The notes under the pieces: generated by a model
Database searches by the model: none
The model's input: only the letters and a program-made list of their open reading frames with translations
What the model was told of the DNA's origin: nothing
Shown: in pieces, positions 11,250 to 21,900 of the stretch
How the letters are laid out: each line of letters starts with the position of its first letter
How positions within the stretch are numbered: position 1 is the first letter of the stretch
Program-made: the position numbers and the translations under genes
From: Cornus controversa
Taxonomy: Eukaryota; Streptophyta; Magnoliopsida; Cornales; Cornaceae
Length of the DNA: 64,000 nt
NCBI GenBank assembly: GCA_026545225.1
Contig: CM048845.1
Coordinates: 122,391,033-122,455,032 of the forward strand
Reading direction: 5' to 3'

Positions 11250-12361
11250 TCAATTATTTTTTGGTGAATAAGTTGGGTAAACTGCAAACATACTTTCTTT
11301 AATAATTACCGAAGTTCACGATATGGAGCACATTTATATTTCTGTTTAACAAAATACTTAAATCCTGATAATTTAGGGGTTACTTCTTGATAAACAATCA
11401 AGGGTGACTAGTTTTGTGTAAAACATACTAAAAGATAGTTTGTACTCAGAATTGCAATCACTGAAATGCCAGTCAAAGTCGAAAGGAAAATTCCTCACTT
11501 TTTTTCTTTCATTCCAAATGGTTCAATGAGACTTACTTATTAATAATAATAATAATAATAATAATAATTTGTGCATGACACTATTATCTCACATGGCTCC
11601 TATGTGATAAAAGAACAGTTTATAATAATTGTTCACACGAGTTTAAAATAGGAAAAAGATTGGCAATGAATTCAATGAGTAGTCCCAATTACATCTGTTA
11701 AATAATGAACAAAACTTAGGTATTCATTTATGAATAAATAATGTGGTTCAATTATACGTTGACACATAATAAATTAAAAATTAAAAAAAAGGAAAATAAA
11801 AATGTATCCACCCATAGGATTATGGGTACAGAGATCGGATAGCCTTAGAATCCCTTCCTCATTGCTGCTGTTTTCTTGCTTTTGTCCTCAGTTTTTTCGT
11901 TGACTTCTCTCTCTTTATCCTGCTTTTGTGCGGGCGCTAGTAAATCACAAAAATTTAATGTAGCGGGGAAAAATATTCACTAGAATGGAGTGACGTGTAA
12001 ATGACAACTCAGAACACATTGGGCAGCTACGTCACCAAAAGTGGTCCACCCTCCTGGTCAGCAATCATTTAACGTTAATGTCGTGAAGGAAAATTTGCGC
12101 CCCTCATTAACGCACAAAGTTAGACATTGATTTGCTGCAATAATCGTGGCAGAGGTTATGAGAGGAAATCAGCTAGAAGTAAAGGAGAAATCAAATCCCC
12201 TAATAATTAAGGAACAGTTATTGGCAAAACAAGTGTAATCATAGAGACTAAAAAGAAAGATAAATCAAAGACAAAAGCAAGGGCTTTTTGTGAAAAAAAG
12301 AGAAATTTTTTTTCTAAGTGTAGTGTCAATTTTTTTTGCACTTACACTTAACATCACCATG
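11250..12361. other. Duplicated intergenic DNA without a supported gene
   Basis: Part of duplication unit 2. Blocks such as AGTCAAAGTCGAAA and CATTCCAAATNGTNCAATGAG are shared with about 42370-42450. An (AAT)n microsatellite lies at 11541-11568. The rest is AT-rich without recognisable coding sequence. Confidence 0.5.
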
Positions 12362-12366
12362 AAGGT

Positions 12367-13626
12367 TGTTGGTATGGGCCACTCAGGCCATTTAGGGTCT
12401 TTCACGTGGGTCCACGTGGCAGGGCCCACTTTGACTTTTCTTCCATTTCGAGCTCCTTCAGCCATTCCAGGTGGCAACGGTCCCACTTTGACTTTTCCTC
12501 CCTTTCGAGCTCCTTCAGCCATTCCAGGTGGCAACGGTCCCACTTTGACTTTTCTCCTATTTTAATCGAGCTCCTCCGAGGAGAGAGTCTCCATCGAGCC
12601 CCTCTTCGGATAGAGGATTTTAATCGAGCTCCTCCGGTGAGAGAAATTTACCTTCGAGCTCCTTCCCTTATTGTGAAGGGCACGCCTCAGAGGGGTGAGT
12701 GCTTTTCTTGGGCAAGTTGTTCTCTGCTAATGACACTTCACGGAGGTCCTCTCTACGGATCGACCTCCATTTTGCAAGGAGGCACTCCTCTCTACGGATA
12801 AAGCCTTGCGAGGAGTTCCTCTCTACGGATAAACCTCAAACGAGTCTCTATCCTTTCATTTGGATACAGCTCGGATGGTGATGAGTTCCTCTCTACGGAT
12901 AAACATCACGGGAAATCCTCTCTCCGGATCAATTTCCCCCAAAGCGAGAAGGCACTCCTCTCTACGGATAAAACCTCGCGGAGGTCCTCTCTATGGATCA
13001 ACCTCCATTTTTACGAGGAGTTCCTCTCTACGGATAAACCTCTTTTTACGAGGAGCTCCTCCCTACGGATAAACCTCGTGGCACTCCGCGCTCCTATGGG
13101 GGGTAAGAGCTCGGATCACTGCCTTATGGGAACCAAGGGCTTGGGTTCGGAGGCTGGAGTCCAAGGTACGCTAAATCCGTGACGGACCTCATTTCTAGCT
13201 AGGATGAGGACCTTGCATCATGGATTGGCCTGTCACATAGGAAAGAAGATAACCAGGTGAGGTGAGCGAATACCCTTTTCTGACAAGTATAATCTCAACC
13301 CTTGACCCACAGATATTTACCACAGATATTTAGCACCGCAAAACCTCGACCATTGGTGAGGAAAGACTTTTTGCCTATAAATAATGAGAGAAATGTAGAG
13401 AACCAGGATCGGGAAAAAAGGACAGGACAAAAAGAACCTTTTTCTTAAACAATCTCCAGTACATCCCAGATTTCCTCTTTTTCCTATCAAATCCCTCCCC
13501 TCTTCTTATAATCCACATAGAACAGTGGGCTCCTCTGTGACAGCTTGGACTCCCACCGGGACCCGCTCTCTGGCAACCATCATCGTGGAAAGTTTGACTT
13601 CAGTTTAACAGAACCCACTACAAACA
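12367..13626 (+). mobile_element. Solo LTR of the Tat-like family
   Basis: A 1260-bp sequence starts TGTTGGTATGGG and ends CTACAAACA, with identical 5-bp flanks AAGGT (12362-12366 and 13627-13631), as left by LTR-LTR recombination. It is the plus-strand counterpart of the LTR at 7119-8328. Two direct copies of a block containing CGAGCTCCTTCAGCCATTCC lie at about 12449-12545, and a minisatellite lies at 12590-13080. The short frames here are by-products of these repeats and not genes. Confidence 0.85.
12590..13080 (+). repeat. LTR minisatellite built on CCTCTCTACGGATAAACC
   Basis: About nine or more imperfect copies of a 25-60 bp unit with core TCCTCTCTACGGATAAACCT, separated by GAGGAG/CGCGGAGG linkers. 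The same unit, reverse-complemented (TTTATCCGTAGAGAGGA), fills about 7620-8070 in the related LTR. Confidence 0.85.
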
Positions 13627-13631
13627 AAGGT

Positions 13632-14511
13632 TAGATCATCCTTTTATACATAATCAAACTTTATCAATAATAATCTGATTACATATTCAAATCTAAATTG
13701 CTGTAATGGGTAAATGACTGTCAAATTGCATTTGCAGACCACTACATTTGAGAGACTTGCGATTTAAACTGGTTGAAAATTTTCTAATGTGGCCGTCCAC
13801 ATGGTCTCTACTAACGTAACAGTCAAACTCATATACCACCATGACCCCAAAAAAGTGTTGACCAAACTTCATTCGTTTTCATTTTATAATATTTATTTAT
13901 TATTATGTGACAGTATATAATTGGATTATATGAGCGGTCATAATAGACTACGTACTCACCGGTGATGACCTAATTACTATCCTTCAAAAATAAAGTAATG
14001 AGGAACGAAAATATCCATCTAGAATTGGTATTTTTAGAGCTAGATGCGAGGGTAAGTAAATGAACAGATAAAATTAATTAGAAGAAAAAATAAATAAGTA
14101 AAAGAATAGTTTAAATTTTTCATCGTATTTAGATTAAAAAGAAAAAAACAAAATTAAGAATACTAATTATAAATTACATAATTCTTCAAAATAAATGTTA
14201 CACTTTGTTACTTTTTCTGTATGACATAAAATTTTTAATTTTTTTGTTTCTATTCTTCCACTTGCTCTGCTCCGGCTCCGGCACCAATTATGTGATGTAG
14301 ATACTGGCAATCCGTCTATTTAGTTTTAAAAAGACAGGAAAGAGTATTATAAAAATAAAAATATTTTAAAGTTTAGGATTTGCACTGAAATTCTCGGTTC
14401 ATCCGTATGGTATAATAAATGGGACCCATGGTAGGTCTCATTTCATACATATATCTTTTACATTAATTGAACACTGCGGTGCAAATCCTCAACTAAAGCA
14501 GCAAAACTCTT
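13632..14511. other. Duplicated intergenic DNA, no gene seen
   Basis: AT-rich spacer. The stretch around 14070-14130 (AGAATAGTTTAAATTTTTCATC) matches about 42780-42820. The block 14390-14511 (GGGACCCATGGTAGGTC, then TTAATTGAACACTGCGGTGC) matches 19300-19415 and 45838-45930, marking segmental duplication. Confidence 0.5.
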
Positions 14512-14932
14512 AGGGATAGTTTGTATTGATGGTATCGGACCAAAAAGAAAAGAAAAGGAAAGAAAAGAAGGATATATAGTTTATTCCTTCAAATTTTTTA
14601 TTTGTTATATTCTTAAAATTTAAAAGTAAAAAGATTTGAAGAGAAAGAATAAGAAGTATATAAAAATTTTATAATACCAAAACTAACCCTAATATTTTAA
14701 AAGATAAAGGAGTATGATTATAAATATAATGGGGCATACTAATAAATTAGTTAAAATTATTTATTTTATTTTACTTTATCTTTTTTAAACAAGAATGTTA
14801 TTTATTTCCATTCTTTTCTTTCATAATTTATCCAATTTGAATACATGTTATTACTTTTTTTTCTTTTTCTCTCGTAACTATTGTTATACTTTCTTTTATT
14901 TTCTTTTCTTTTCGGTTTCCCAAACGAAACCT
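14512..14932. mobile_element. MITE in duplication unit 3
   Basis: About 420 bp with inverted ends: left contains GATAGTTTGTATTGA followed by AAAAGAAAAGAAAAGGAAAG, right (reverse complement) contains GGTTTCGTTTGGGAAACCG followed by AAAAGAAAAGAAAATAAAAG. It sits between CTTAGGG and CTTAAGG, a likely 7-8 bp duplication. The paralogous segment at about 45925-45935 reads straight through CCCTTAAGGAAA, giving the empty site. No coding capacity. A hAT-type origin is likely but not certain. Confidence 0.65.
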
Positions 14933-15101
14933 TAAGGAACAAATGAATGATTTATATGAGTAGAAAGTGTAAAGCAAAATATTGAGGTTCTCAAAAGTCT
15001 TCTTAAAGTTGTTATATGTTAGGCTTGGTTGCAGTCATGCAGATGGAATAATCACGGGCATGCTAGTATTATTCTAATTTGGGAGGGGTAATAGAAACAA
15101 C

Positions 15102-15158
<57 letters not shown>

Positions 15159-15562
15159 TCCCAACCATGTAACAACATTTCTTGACGATCCATCAACTAC
15201 AAGATTAATTTGTCTTTTGGTACAATTCTGATCATTGACCATGAATAGATATAATCAGATGTTAATTGTAATCACATGAAATCCAAAGAATGCTGCTTAT
15301 ATATATATAAATATAAATTTTCCAAGAAAGTTCATCCTATTTTCCAATTGCATCCGAAGATCACTGTGAAAATGAAGGACTTGAGGTGAGAGAACTGCAT
15401 AAGAGAGCTCTCTTCTTTTTTCAAAGGAAAAACAAAACACCAGCTCTTCAAGAAGAGCATCACAAAATTCAATCTGAAAGGGAAAAGAAAAAACAAACTA
15501 ATAAAGTACTAAAAATCCGATTTAAGCACCAAAATTGAGCTGATCAGAGTGGATCATTTGCT

Positions 15563-15658
15563 TCACTTGTTCATTCCAGTGGCATCCTTTACTGCATCAG
15601 CAGCACCTTTTGCCTTCTCCCTCATTTGCTGACCAGTCTGTCAACAATACCACATACA

Positions 15659-15701
<43 letters not shown>

Positions 15702-15910
15702 TCAATATTTTAGAAAACAATCGTAAATTCAATAATGTGAGGCTCATAAGAGTAATATATATGTGTGTGTGTAAATTTGAACCTCCTGCATTGATTCCCT
15801 AGCAGATTGGGCAGCGTTGGAAGCCTTGTCTGCCATCTGGTTAGTCTTCTCCTGAAAAAAAGAAAACGTACGTAGTAGTAAGAAATCACTGTCACATTTT
15901 TCTACCTTGG

Positions 15911-15955
<45 letters not shown>

Positions 15956-16014
15956 GTAGCTTGGCCCTTGGCTTCGCCGGCTTGGTAGTTCTGATTCAAA
16001 TTTGATTGGTTCAT
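15563..16014 (-). CDS. KIN2/LEA-like small stress protein, copy 3
   Basis: Exons 16014-15955, 15851-15783 and 15637-15563 (minus), phase-0 GT-AG introns of 103 and 145 bp, product 67 residues. Exons 1 and 2 encode the same residues as copy 1. Exon 3 defines the second subgroup: TGQQMREKAKGAADAVKD and then ATGMNK. The frame is intact. The 5' leader has lost about nine bases (TTGCTTTGG) relative to the other copies. Unlike all other copies, the region upstream of the TATA box contains no CACGTG, only CACATG-type E-boxes, so expression may have changed. The gene assignment is firm; functional divergence is inferred. Confidence 0.87.
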
Positions 16015-16100
16015 ATTTGGGAAATAGATAGACACACTTGACAATCGAGGTTCAGAAACTCAAAAACTTTGGTGATGCATAGATGATGATCTTAAAGGGT

Positions 16101-16107
16101 ATTTATA
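16101..16107 (-). promoter_or_regulatory. KIN copy 3 TATA box, no CACGTG upstream
   Basis: TATAAAT on the minus strand, at the position conserved in all copies. The G-box sites of copies 1-2 and of copies 4-5 both read as non-CACGTG here (ACACATGT and ATGCATATCAG). Confidence 0.55.
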
Positions 16108-16316
16108 GTTCTTGAAACAAGGCCATTGCCTGACACATGTAATACAAAGCCATATGCATATCAGACACATGTCATTCTATGGTTGAAGATGGAAGGTTTC
16201 GGCCATTTGACCAGGAAGGCTTTTGTCCATAAAAATACTACTACTTCGATTAGTTCAAGGTTCATCAGAAATTCTTGGGTTTTTTTAACTGATTGTCTTA
16301 ACTGGGTCAATTAGAC

Positions 16317-16447
16317 CTTTTTTTTTTGGCAAGGCAATGTAAGTTTGTTAGTGTTAGCAATTAGTTGGGGGTGGGGGGAATCGAACATAGGCGGGCAGCA
16401 CAAATGTGCAAGCTCCAATCCACTGGACCATAAAGCCACGCCTGGTT
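16317..16447 (-). mobile_element. tRNA-derived SINE
   Basis: Read on the minus strand: GGCGTGGCTTTATGGTCCAG..., an A-box-like TGGTCCAGTGG, a B-box-like GTTCGATTCCC and a terminal A run (plus-strand T run 16318-16327). Direct repeats AATTAGAC flank it (16309-16316 and 16448-16455). The paralogous site in unit 5 (about 41855-41880) lacks the insert. RNA polymerase III boxes plus an A tail and target duplication define a SINE. The family was not identified. Confidence 0.75.
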
Positions 16448-16670
16448 AATTAGACTGATGAATATCATTGCTGAAAATGAAAATGTAATGCTTGATTAAC
16501 CACTAGTAAGTGCTCCTGTCAATGGTTTTTAATCTTTAACTAATGTTATACTTTTTGCTTTTACTTAATAAGTGCTCCTCTCAATGGTGCCCAAAAAATA
16601 AAAATCTTATGTATTACTTCAAGTTTTTTTTCCTCTACTTGTTTGTTTATTTTCTTTGTTTTATTTTAAG

Positions 16671-17607
16671 TGTTAGATAATATATTTAATATTATATTCA
16701 TTTCTTACTATTTTGGTTTTATTCTGAACCTTCTAAGATTTCTTATACCCTTTCCTAAATTACATAAGATTATGATTTCTTGTCTTCTTAATTTGCTTAG
16801 CTTCTAAGATTATGTACCTATAAATAGACATTTATGTATTTTTTAAAGAATTCAATGCAATATACAATATTTCTATATTTTTAACGTGATATCAGAGCCA
16901 ACCAATCCTTGTTAAGTTTTTTAAGTCCATTGTCATCACCACCGGCAAGTCAAAATTGTTGTGCAAATATCCCCATCAATCAACCATAGTCTCCCTTTCG
17001 TGCTTCCGCGCATGTCTCCAGTGGTAATCACACGATTCTGTGATTGATGAACACATTTCCGTGCATCCACTAGTGGTAATCACATGCCTCTTCCGTTATT
17101 GACCACTAACACTTGCATGTGCCTCCAGTGGTAATCACATGTGTCCTTGATTGGCCACTAACGCTCTTCCATGGGCCTTCAAAAGTCATCACGTGCTTCC
17201 ATGCGCCTCCCGTAGTAGTTATAATGCGCTTCCATGTGCCTTAATATGCCGATCTTCACTGCTCTGTCATCGTTTTCACGATTATGTATCCAAACTCAAA
17301 TTGGTTTCATATAACCCATCTTGAGTTTGAGAAATGCTGTTAAATAATATATTTAATATTATGTTCATTTCTTACTATTTTAGTTTTATTCTAAACCATC
17401 TAGAATTTTTTATACCATTTCCTAAACCATATATGATTAGGATTTCTTGTGTCCTAAGTTTCCTTAGCTTCCGAGATTATTTATAAATAGACATTTATGT
17501 ATTCTTCATATATCAATTCAAATCAATACAGTAAATCTTCCTATAATTCTAACATATAAAACCAAAATAGTAAGTAAGTAACGTAATATTAAATATATTA
17601 TCTAACA
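16671..17607 (+). mobile_element. Composite TRIM: two direct LTRs plus an inverted LTR end
   Basis: LTR 1 (16671-16886, TGTTAGATAATATATTTAAT...) is followed by primer site TGATATCAGAGCC (16887-16899), an about 450-bp non-coding interior, and LTR 2 (17338-17554, ending TTCTAACA). A third, inverted piece (17555-17607) is the reverse complement of the first about 53 bases of the LTR. The whole composite is bounded by TTAAG (16666-16670 and 17608-17612). Paralogous unit 5 shows the uninterrupted site TTATTTTAAGAAA. The interior contains imperfect repeats of CTCCAGTGGTAATCACA. No protein is encoded, so this is a TRIM. Confidence 0.82.
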
Positions 17608-17689
17608 TTAAGAAAAGGAGATTCTAAATGTACCCCCTTTTAATATGAAATGAAATTATTGTCATCAGTCATAATATTTTTTTTTAGGA

Positions 17690-18650
17690 TAAATTACATG
17701 CACTAACCTCCCATAAGGTTAGGTCAAATTACACGGACCTCCCCTCGTATTTGACAAATTACACTAAACTCCTTTTAGGTTTGTATATTGGTAACACAAA
17801 CCTCCCTTACCCTTTGTTGGGGTCAGTTCTCCCCTTCGGTAGGTGTTTAACACTCTAAGTTGTAGCCTGATCACCATTCATGTTGAGGTATTGTCTCGGT
17901 CTCGACAACTCAACAGTTTGGTCATTAGGTAGCTTGGCCAGATAGTTCCTTGTCAAGCAGGTAGGCCTTATTAGGTAGGTCGGCCTTAGATTTACCTTAT
18001 CAAACAAATAGGCCTTGCCAGATATGTATCTTGTCAGGTAGGTATTTTTTATATATGCCTTGTTAGGTAACCCTTGTCAGATATGCCTTGTCAGGCTAGT
18101 AGGTCTTGACAAGCAAGTCTGATAGGTACACTTTGTCAGATTAAAAGGGTTGGCCAGATTGGAAGATTCAATATCTTTGAATTAATAACATCGGTTTTTA
18201 GAGTGGCCTTTGCTCCACTGAAAAGACTAAATTGGGGGTTTTGATGTGGGTTTCCCCACTAACTGTACTAGATAGAGGATGCTGACGAGAGTTTCCTCAC
18301 TGGTTGTGCTGAATGGGGATCCTGATGTGCGTTTCCCCACTAATTATGTAGCGGTGGGGATAGATGCCCCAAGATCACGAGAAACTTGCACAGAATAATT
18401 TCTAATTGTGTCCAAACTAGATAACATCGAAACTAATTCTTTCAAGAAACTTGTTGTTTCTTATAAATGGCGCTAACTATTGATGCAATTTTACTTCGCA
18501 GTCTGGTTAACGTTCGACACAGTGTTCCTGCAAAACAAAGGAGATGAGACAAGCCGGCAGGGTGCCAGTCGAGGACCCTCCAATGCTTGAGTCATATTTT
18601 GAAGAGGATATGAAAGGAGAATGATAAATTAGTTCGTAAAATGAACTATC
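17690..18650 (+). mobile_element. Degenerate LTR-like relic with Tat-type primer site; adjoining MULE end
   Basis: 17693-17810 resembles a Mutator-type terminus (GATAAATTACATGCACTAAC with repeated CAAATTACAC), but no partner end was found. From about 17815 (TGTTGGGGTC) a repeat-rich stretch follows: imperfect CTTGTCAGGTAGGCCT units to 18165, then three GTTTCCCCACTAA-type units. At 18466 TGGCGCTAACTATTGATG resembles the TGGCGCCAACTGTTGATG primer-site region that follows Tat/Athila LTRs. It breaks off near 18650. No coding sequence. This assignment is tentative. Confidence 0.45.
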
Positions 18651-18829
18651 TATACTTGAGTAGTTGTTCCATGTTTATGGAGACACAATTGACATAACAA
18701 ACTTGGGTTATCTCATCATATATGTTGTCCACCATTTTATCTCTAACTAGTTCGAATTTGAAATGCTCATTTTATCCTACCCATTTGGTAATAGAGGAGT
18801 GCTAAGCAACTGAATACTTTTCTGTCATA

Positions 18830-19165
18830 AATGTCCTACATTTTTATCAATCAATATACCTTTCTAGTTTTAAGGTATTTACATTGGTGTCATCAACAAA
18901 CAAATAAAACTATTTATAAAAGAAAAACATGTTAAGTATATAAAAGAAAAATATGTTCTTTAATTCACTTGACCATAATTACAAAATTTTAAAAAATATA
19001 TAGGAAATGATTTTAATAAGTATATAGATTATTAAAAATATTTAAAGGTAGAACAATATAAAAAAATTTAATAAAAATATTTTACTACTAATATTTTATG
19101 TTTATAATTTTATTTGTTTGTTGATGACACTAATATAAATACCGTAAAATTAATTTTTACCGATC
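18830..19165. mobile_element. Fold-back MITE
   Basis: The arms are inverted: the left arm has GGTATTTACATTGGTG then TCATCAACAAACAAATAAAA (about 18876-18908); the right arm, reverse-complemented, has GGTATTTATATTAGTG then the same 20-mer (about 19110-19150). The centre is AT-rich. A related, partly deleted copy lies at about 23985-24180. Ends were not set exactly. Confidence 0.65.
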
Positions 19166-20839
19166 AGTAACGCATGCCACCTCTTGATAAGATTATGTTA
19201 TCGGATTTCTTTGAGATTTGAATCATCCCGAATAGTCTCATCCTGTCTGATAGGATTACTTTATTAATATTACTGATCAACAAAAATACTTTTAAAGGTT
19301 AGGATTTGCACTGAAATTCTCAGTTCATCTGTATGAGATAATTACTGGGACCCATGGTAGGTCCCATTTCACATATCTATTACATTAATTGAACATTACA
19401 GCACAACTCTAAGGAAACAGTGGATCACGTTCTTCATTCTTGTCCAATGAGGCTATGCCCAAGTTGTATGGAAAATGAGTCCTCTTTGTCACAATTCTCT
19501 AACTCTGGGTGTCTTTCGTGGCAAAAGGAGATGGATTCATCTGTTGAGTTGCTAGGAAATAGTGCTAGTTACATTGATAGTATGAGCTTGGCAGCCTTTC
19601 TATGTTGGCAACTTGGCATATATGGAAGCAGAGAAATAGTAAAGTTTTTGAATCTCGAAGTATGAATCCTAAATTGGTTGTGGAGAAAGCTCAAAGAGAT
19701 TACTTTGAGTTCTTGGAAGCCTCAAATCAAAATAAAGAGGTGGATTTTCTGATTGTGGAGTGTCTTCCTTATCGTCCCCTCATGTTGGTTCATTAAAGGT
19801 GAATTTTGATGTTGCGTGTAATTCCGAAAATAAAGATTGTGGGGTTGGCTATGTTATGCGAAATTAAGTGGGGCAGGTGTTATGGATAGGTTCTGCGTTT
19901 TATCAGAATATATGCATCGTCCGCTATAGTGGCTGAAGGTCTCGTTCTTCGAGATACTCTTCAGTTGTTGATGCACCATGGAATTCATGGTGTTTGTATT
20001 GAAGTAGATTGTAATTCTGTGTTGAGTCTTATAATCTCTGTTAAGGCTTTAGCTGGGATCATTTTTGATGTTAAGCTAAAAGATGCTAAATGAGGTGGGT
20101 GAAGTGTTGCTGCAGTGGATTCCGCGCGCGCCTGTAATTCTGTCGAGTGTTGACCATGAAGTAGGCAAGGTGGCTCTTGTAGGTAGAGCCTCCATTTTCT
20201 GTTAGCCTGTTTTTTCTCTCGTAGAGTTTGTGTATTGCCATATATGTAATACCCCGTTCCAACACATGGTATGATATTGTCCGCTTTGGGCCATAGCCCG
20301 CACGGTTTTGCTATTGGGTTTACCCCAAAAGGCCTCATACCATTTGAAGAGAACATACTACATATAAGCACATCCCCTTTTCCACACCCAGGCGATGTGG
20401 GATTGAGCACCCTGTACCCTGTCAGTGTGGTAGCTCAACCCAGTGTCTGTCTTTGCACCCGCCCACTCACACCCGTCCACAAGGGTTACTACAATCCACC
20501 CCCCTACGAGACCCGACGTCCTCGTCGGCACACTTCTTCCGGCTGGGTTCAGGCTCTGATACCAATTGTAATACCCCGCTCCAACACATGGTATGATATT
20601 GTCCGCTTTGGGCCTGAGCCCGCACGGTTTTGCTCTTGGGTTTACCCCAAAAGGCCTCATACCATTTTGTCTTGTGGGCGGGTGTGATGTGGGCGGGTGC
20701 GAGACACTGGGCGAGCTACCACACTGGCAGGCTACAGGGTGCTCAATCCCACATCGCCTGGGTGTGGAATGAGAAAGTATTATATGTATGTTTATCACCC
20801 TTTTATGACACAACGCGTTTTAAAGCCGTGATGGTTGTG

Positions 20840-20920
20840 AACCCACCAGAACTCCACAGTTAAGCGTGCTTAGCTTGGAGTAGTACCAGGATGGGTGACC
20901 CCCCTGGGAAGTCTCTGGTC
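20840..20920 (+). other. 5S rRNA-like domain inside TRIM LTR-A (array 1, first copy)
   Basis: Resembles plant 5S rRNA: AGAACTCCACAGTTAAGCG, an A-box-like AGTTAAGCGTGCTT (20858-20871), GTAGTACCAGGATGGGTGA with box C AGGATGGGTGACC (20888-20900), then CTGGGAAGTC. This is the hallmark of Cassandra-type TRIMs, whose LTRs carry a 5S-derived sequence with Pol III promoter elements. The outer stems of 5S are absent, so it is not a 5S gene. Confidence 0.88.
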
Positions 20921-21818
20921 CGGGGGAACCAAAAGCGGACAATATTGTGTCGGGATAGGGTGGGGCGTTACAAATGGTATCAGAGCCTGAACCCAGCCAG
21001 AAGTGTGCCGACGAGGACGTCGGGCCTCGTAGGGGGGTGGATTGTAGTAACCCTTGTGGACGGGTGTGAGTGGGCGGGTGCGAAGACAGACACTGGGCTG
21101 AGCTACCACACTGACAGGGTACAGGATGCTCAATCCCACATCGCCTGGGTGTGGAAAAGGGGATGTGCTTATATGTGGTATGTTCTCTTCAAATGGTATG
21201 AGGCCTTTTGGGGTAAACCCAATAGCAAAATCGTGCGGGCTATGGCCCAAAGCGGACAATATCATACCATGTGTTGGAGCGGGGTATTACAATTGGTATC
21301 AGAGCCTGAACCCAGCCGGAAGAAGTGTGCCGACGAGGATGTCGGGCCTCGTAGGGGGGTGGATTGTAGTAACCCTTGTGGACGGGTGTGAGTGGGCGGG
21401 TGCAAAGACAGACACTGGGCTGAGCTACCACACTGACAGGGTACAGGGTGCTCAATCCCACATCGCCTGGGTGTGGAAAAGGGGATGTGCTTATATGTGG
21501 TATGTTCTCTTCAAATGGTATGAGGCCTTTTGGGGTAAATCCAAGAGCAAAACCGTGCGGGTCAGGCCCAAAGCGGACAATATCATACCATGTGTTGGAG
21601 CGGGGTATTACAGTTGGTATCAGAGCCTGAACCCAGCCGGAAGTAAGTGTGCCGACGAGGGTGTGATGTGGGCGGGTACGAGACACTGGGCGAGCTACCA
21701 CACTGGCAGGCTACAGGGTGCTCAATCCCACATCGCCTGGGTGTGGAATGAGGAAGTATTATATGTATGTTTATCACCCTTTTATGACACAACGCGTTTT
21801 AAAGCCGTGATGGTTGTG

Positions 21819-21900
21819 AACCCACCAGAACTCCACAGTTAAGCGTGCTTAGCTTGGAGTAGTACCAGGATTGGTGACCCCCCTGGGAAGTCTCTGGTCC
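21819..21900 (+). other. 5S rRNA-like domain inside TRIM LTR-A (array 1, second copy)
   Basis: Same domain as 20840-20920 with a G-to-T change in box C (AGGATTGGTGACC). It lies in the LTR-A whose 5' end was removed by a deletion joining it to the preceding internal domain. Confidence 0.85.

Larger units (their letters stand above)
14937..16670 (-). repeat. Segmental duplication unit 3 (KIN2-like gene and flanks)
   Basis: Begins at the shared block TGAATGATTTATATGAGTAG, includes the gene and promoter, and continues to TTATTTTATTTTAAG, where the composite TRIM inserts. Its sequence resumes at 17608 with AAAAGGAGATTCTAAATGTA, as in unit 5 (about 42078). AT microsatellites lie at 15107-15156, 15666-15698 (intron 2) and 15911-15952 (intron 1). 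Confidence 0.82.

Noticed and set aside
12265..13072. Frames over 12265-13072 with repeated GPLPPGMAEGAR or LRINLHF-type peptides
   Set aside because: Products of direct repeats and the minisatellite in the solo LTR.
20840..20920. A 5S rRNA gene
   Set aside because: Only the middle part resembles 5S rRNA. The outer strands of helix I are absent, and the segment lies inside a TG...CA LTR with primer site and polypurine tract, so it is a TRIM LTR domain.
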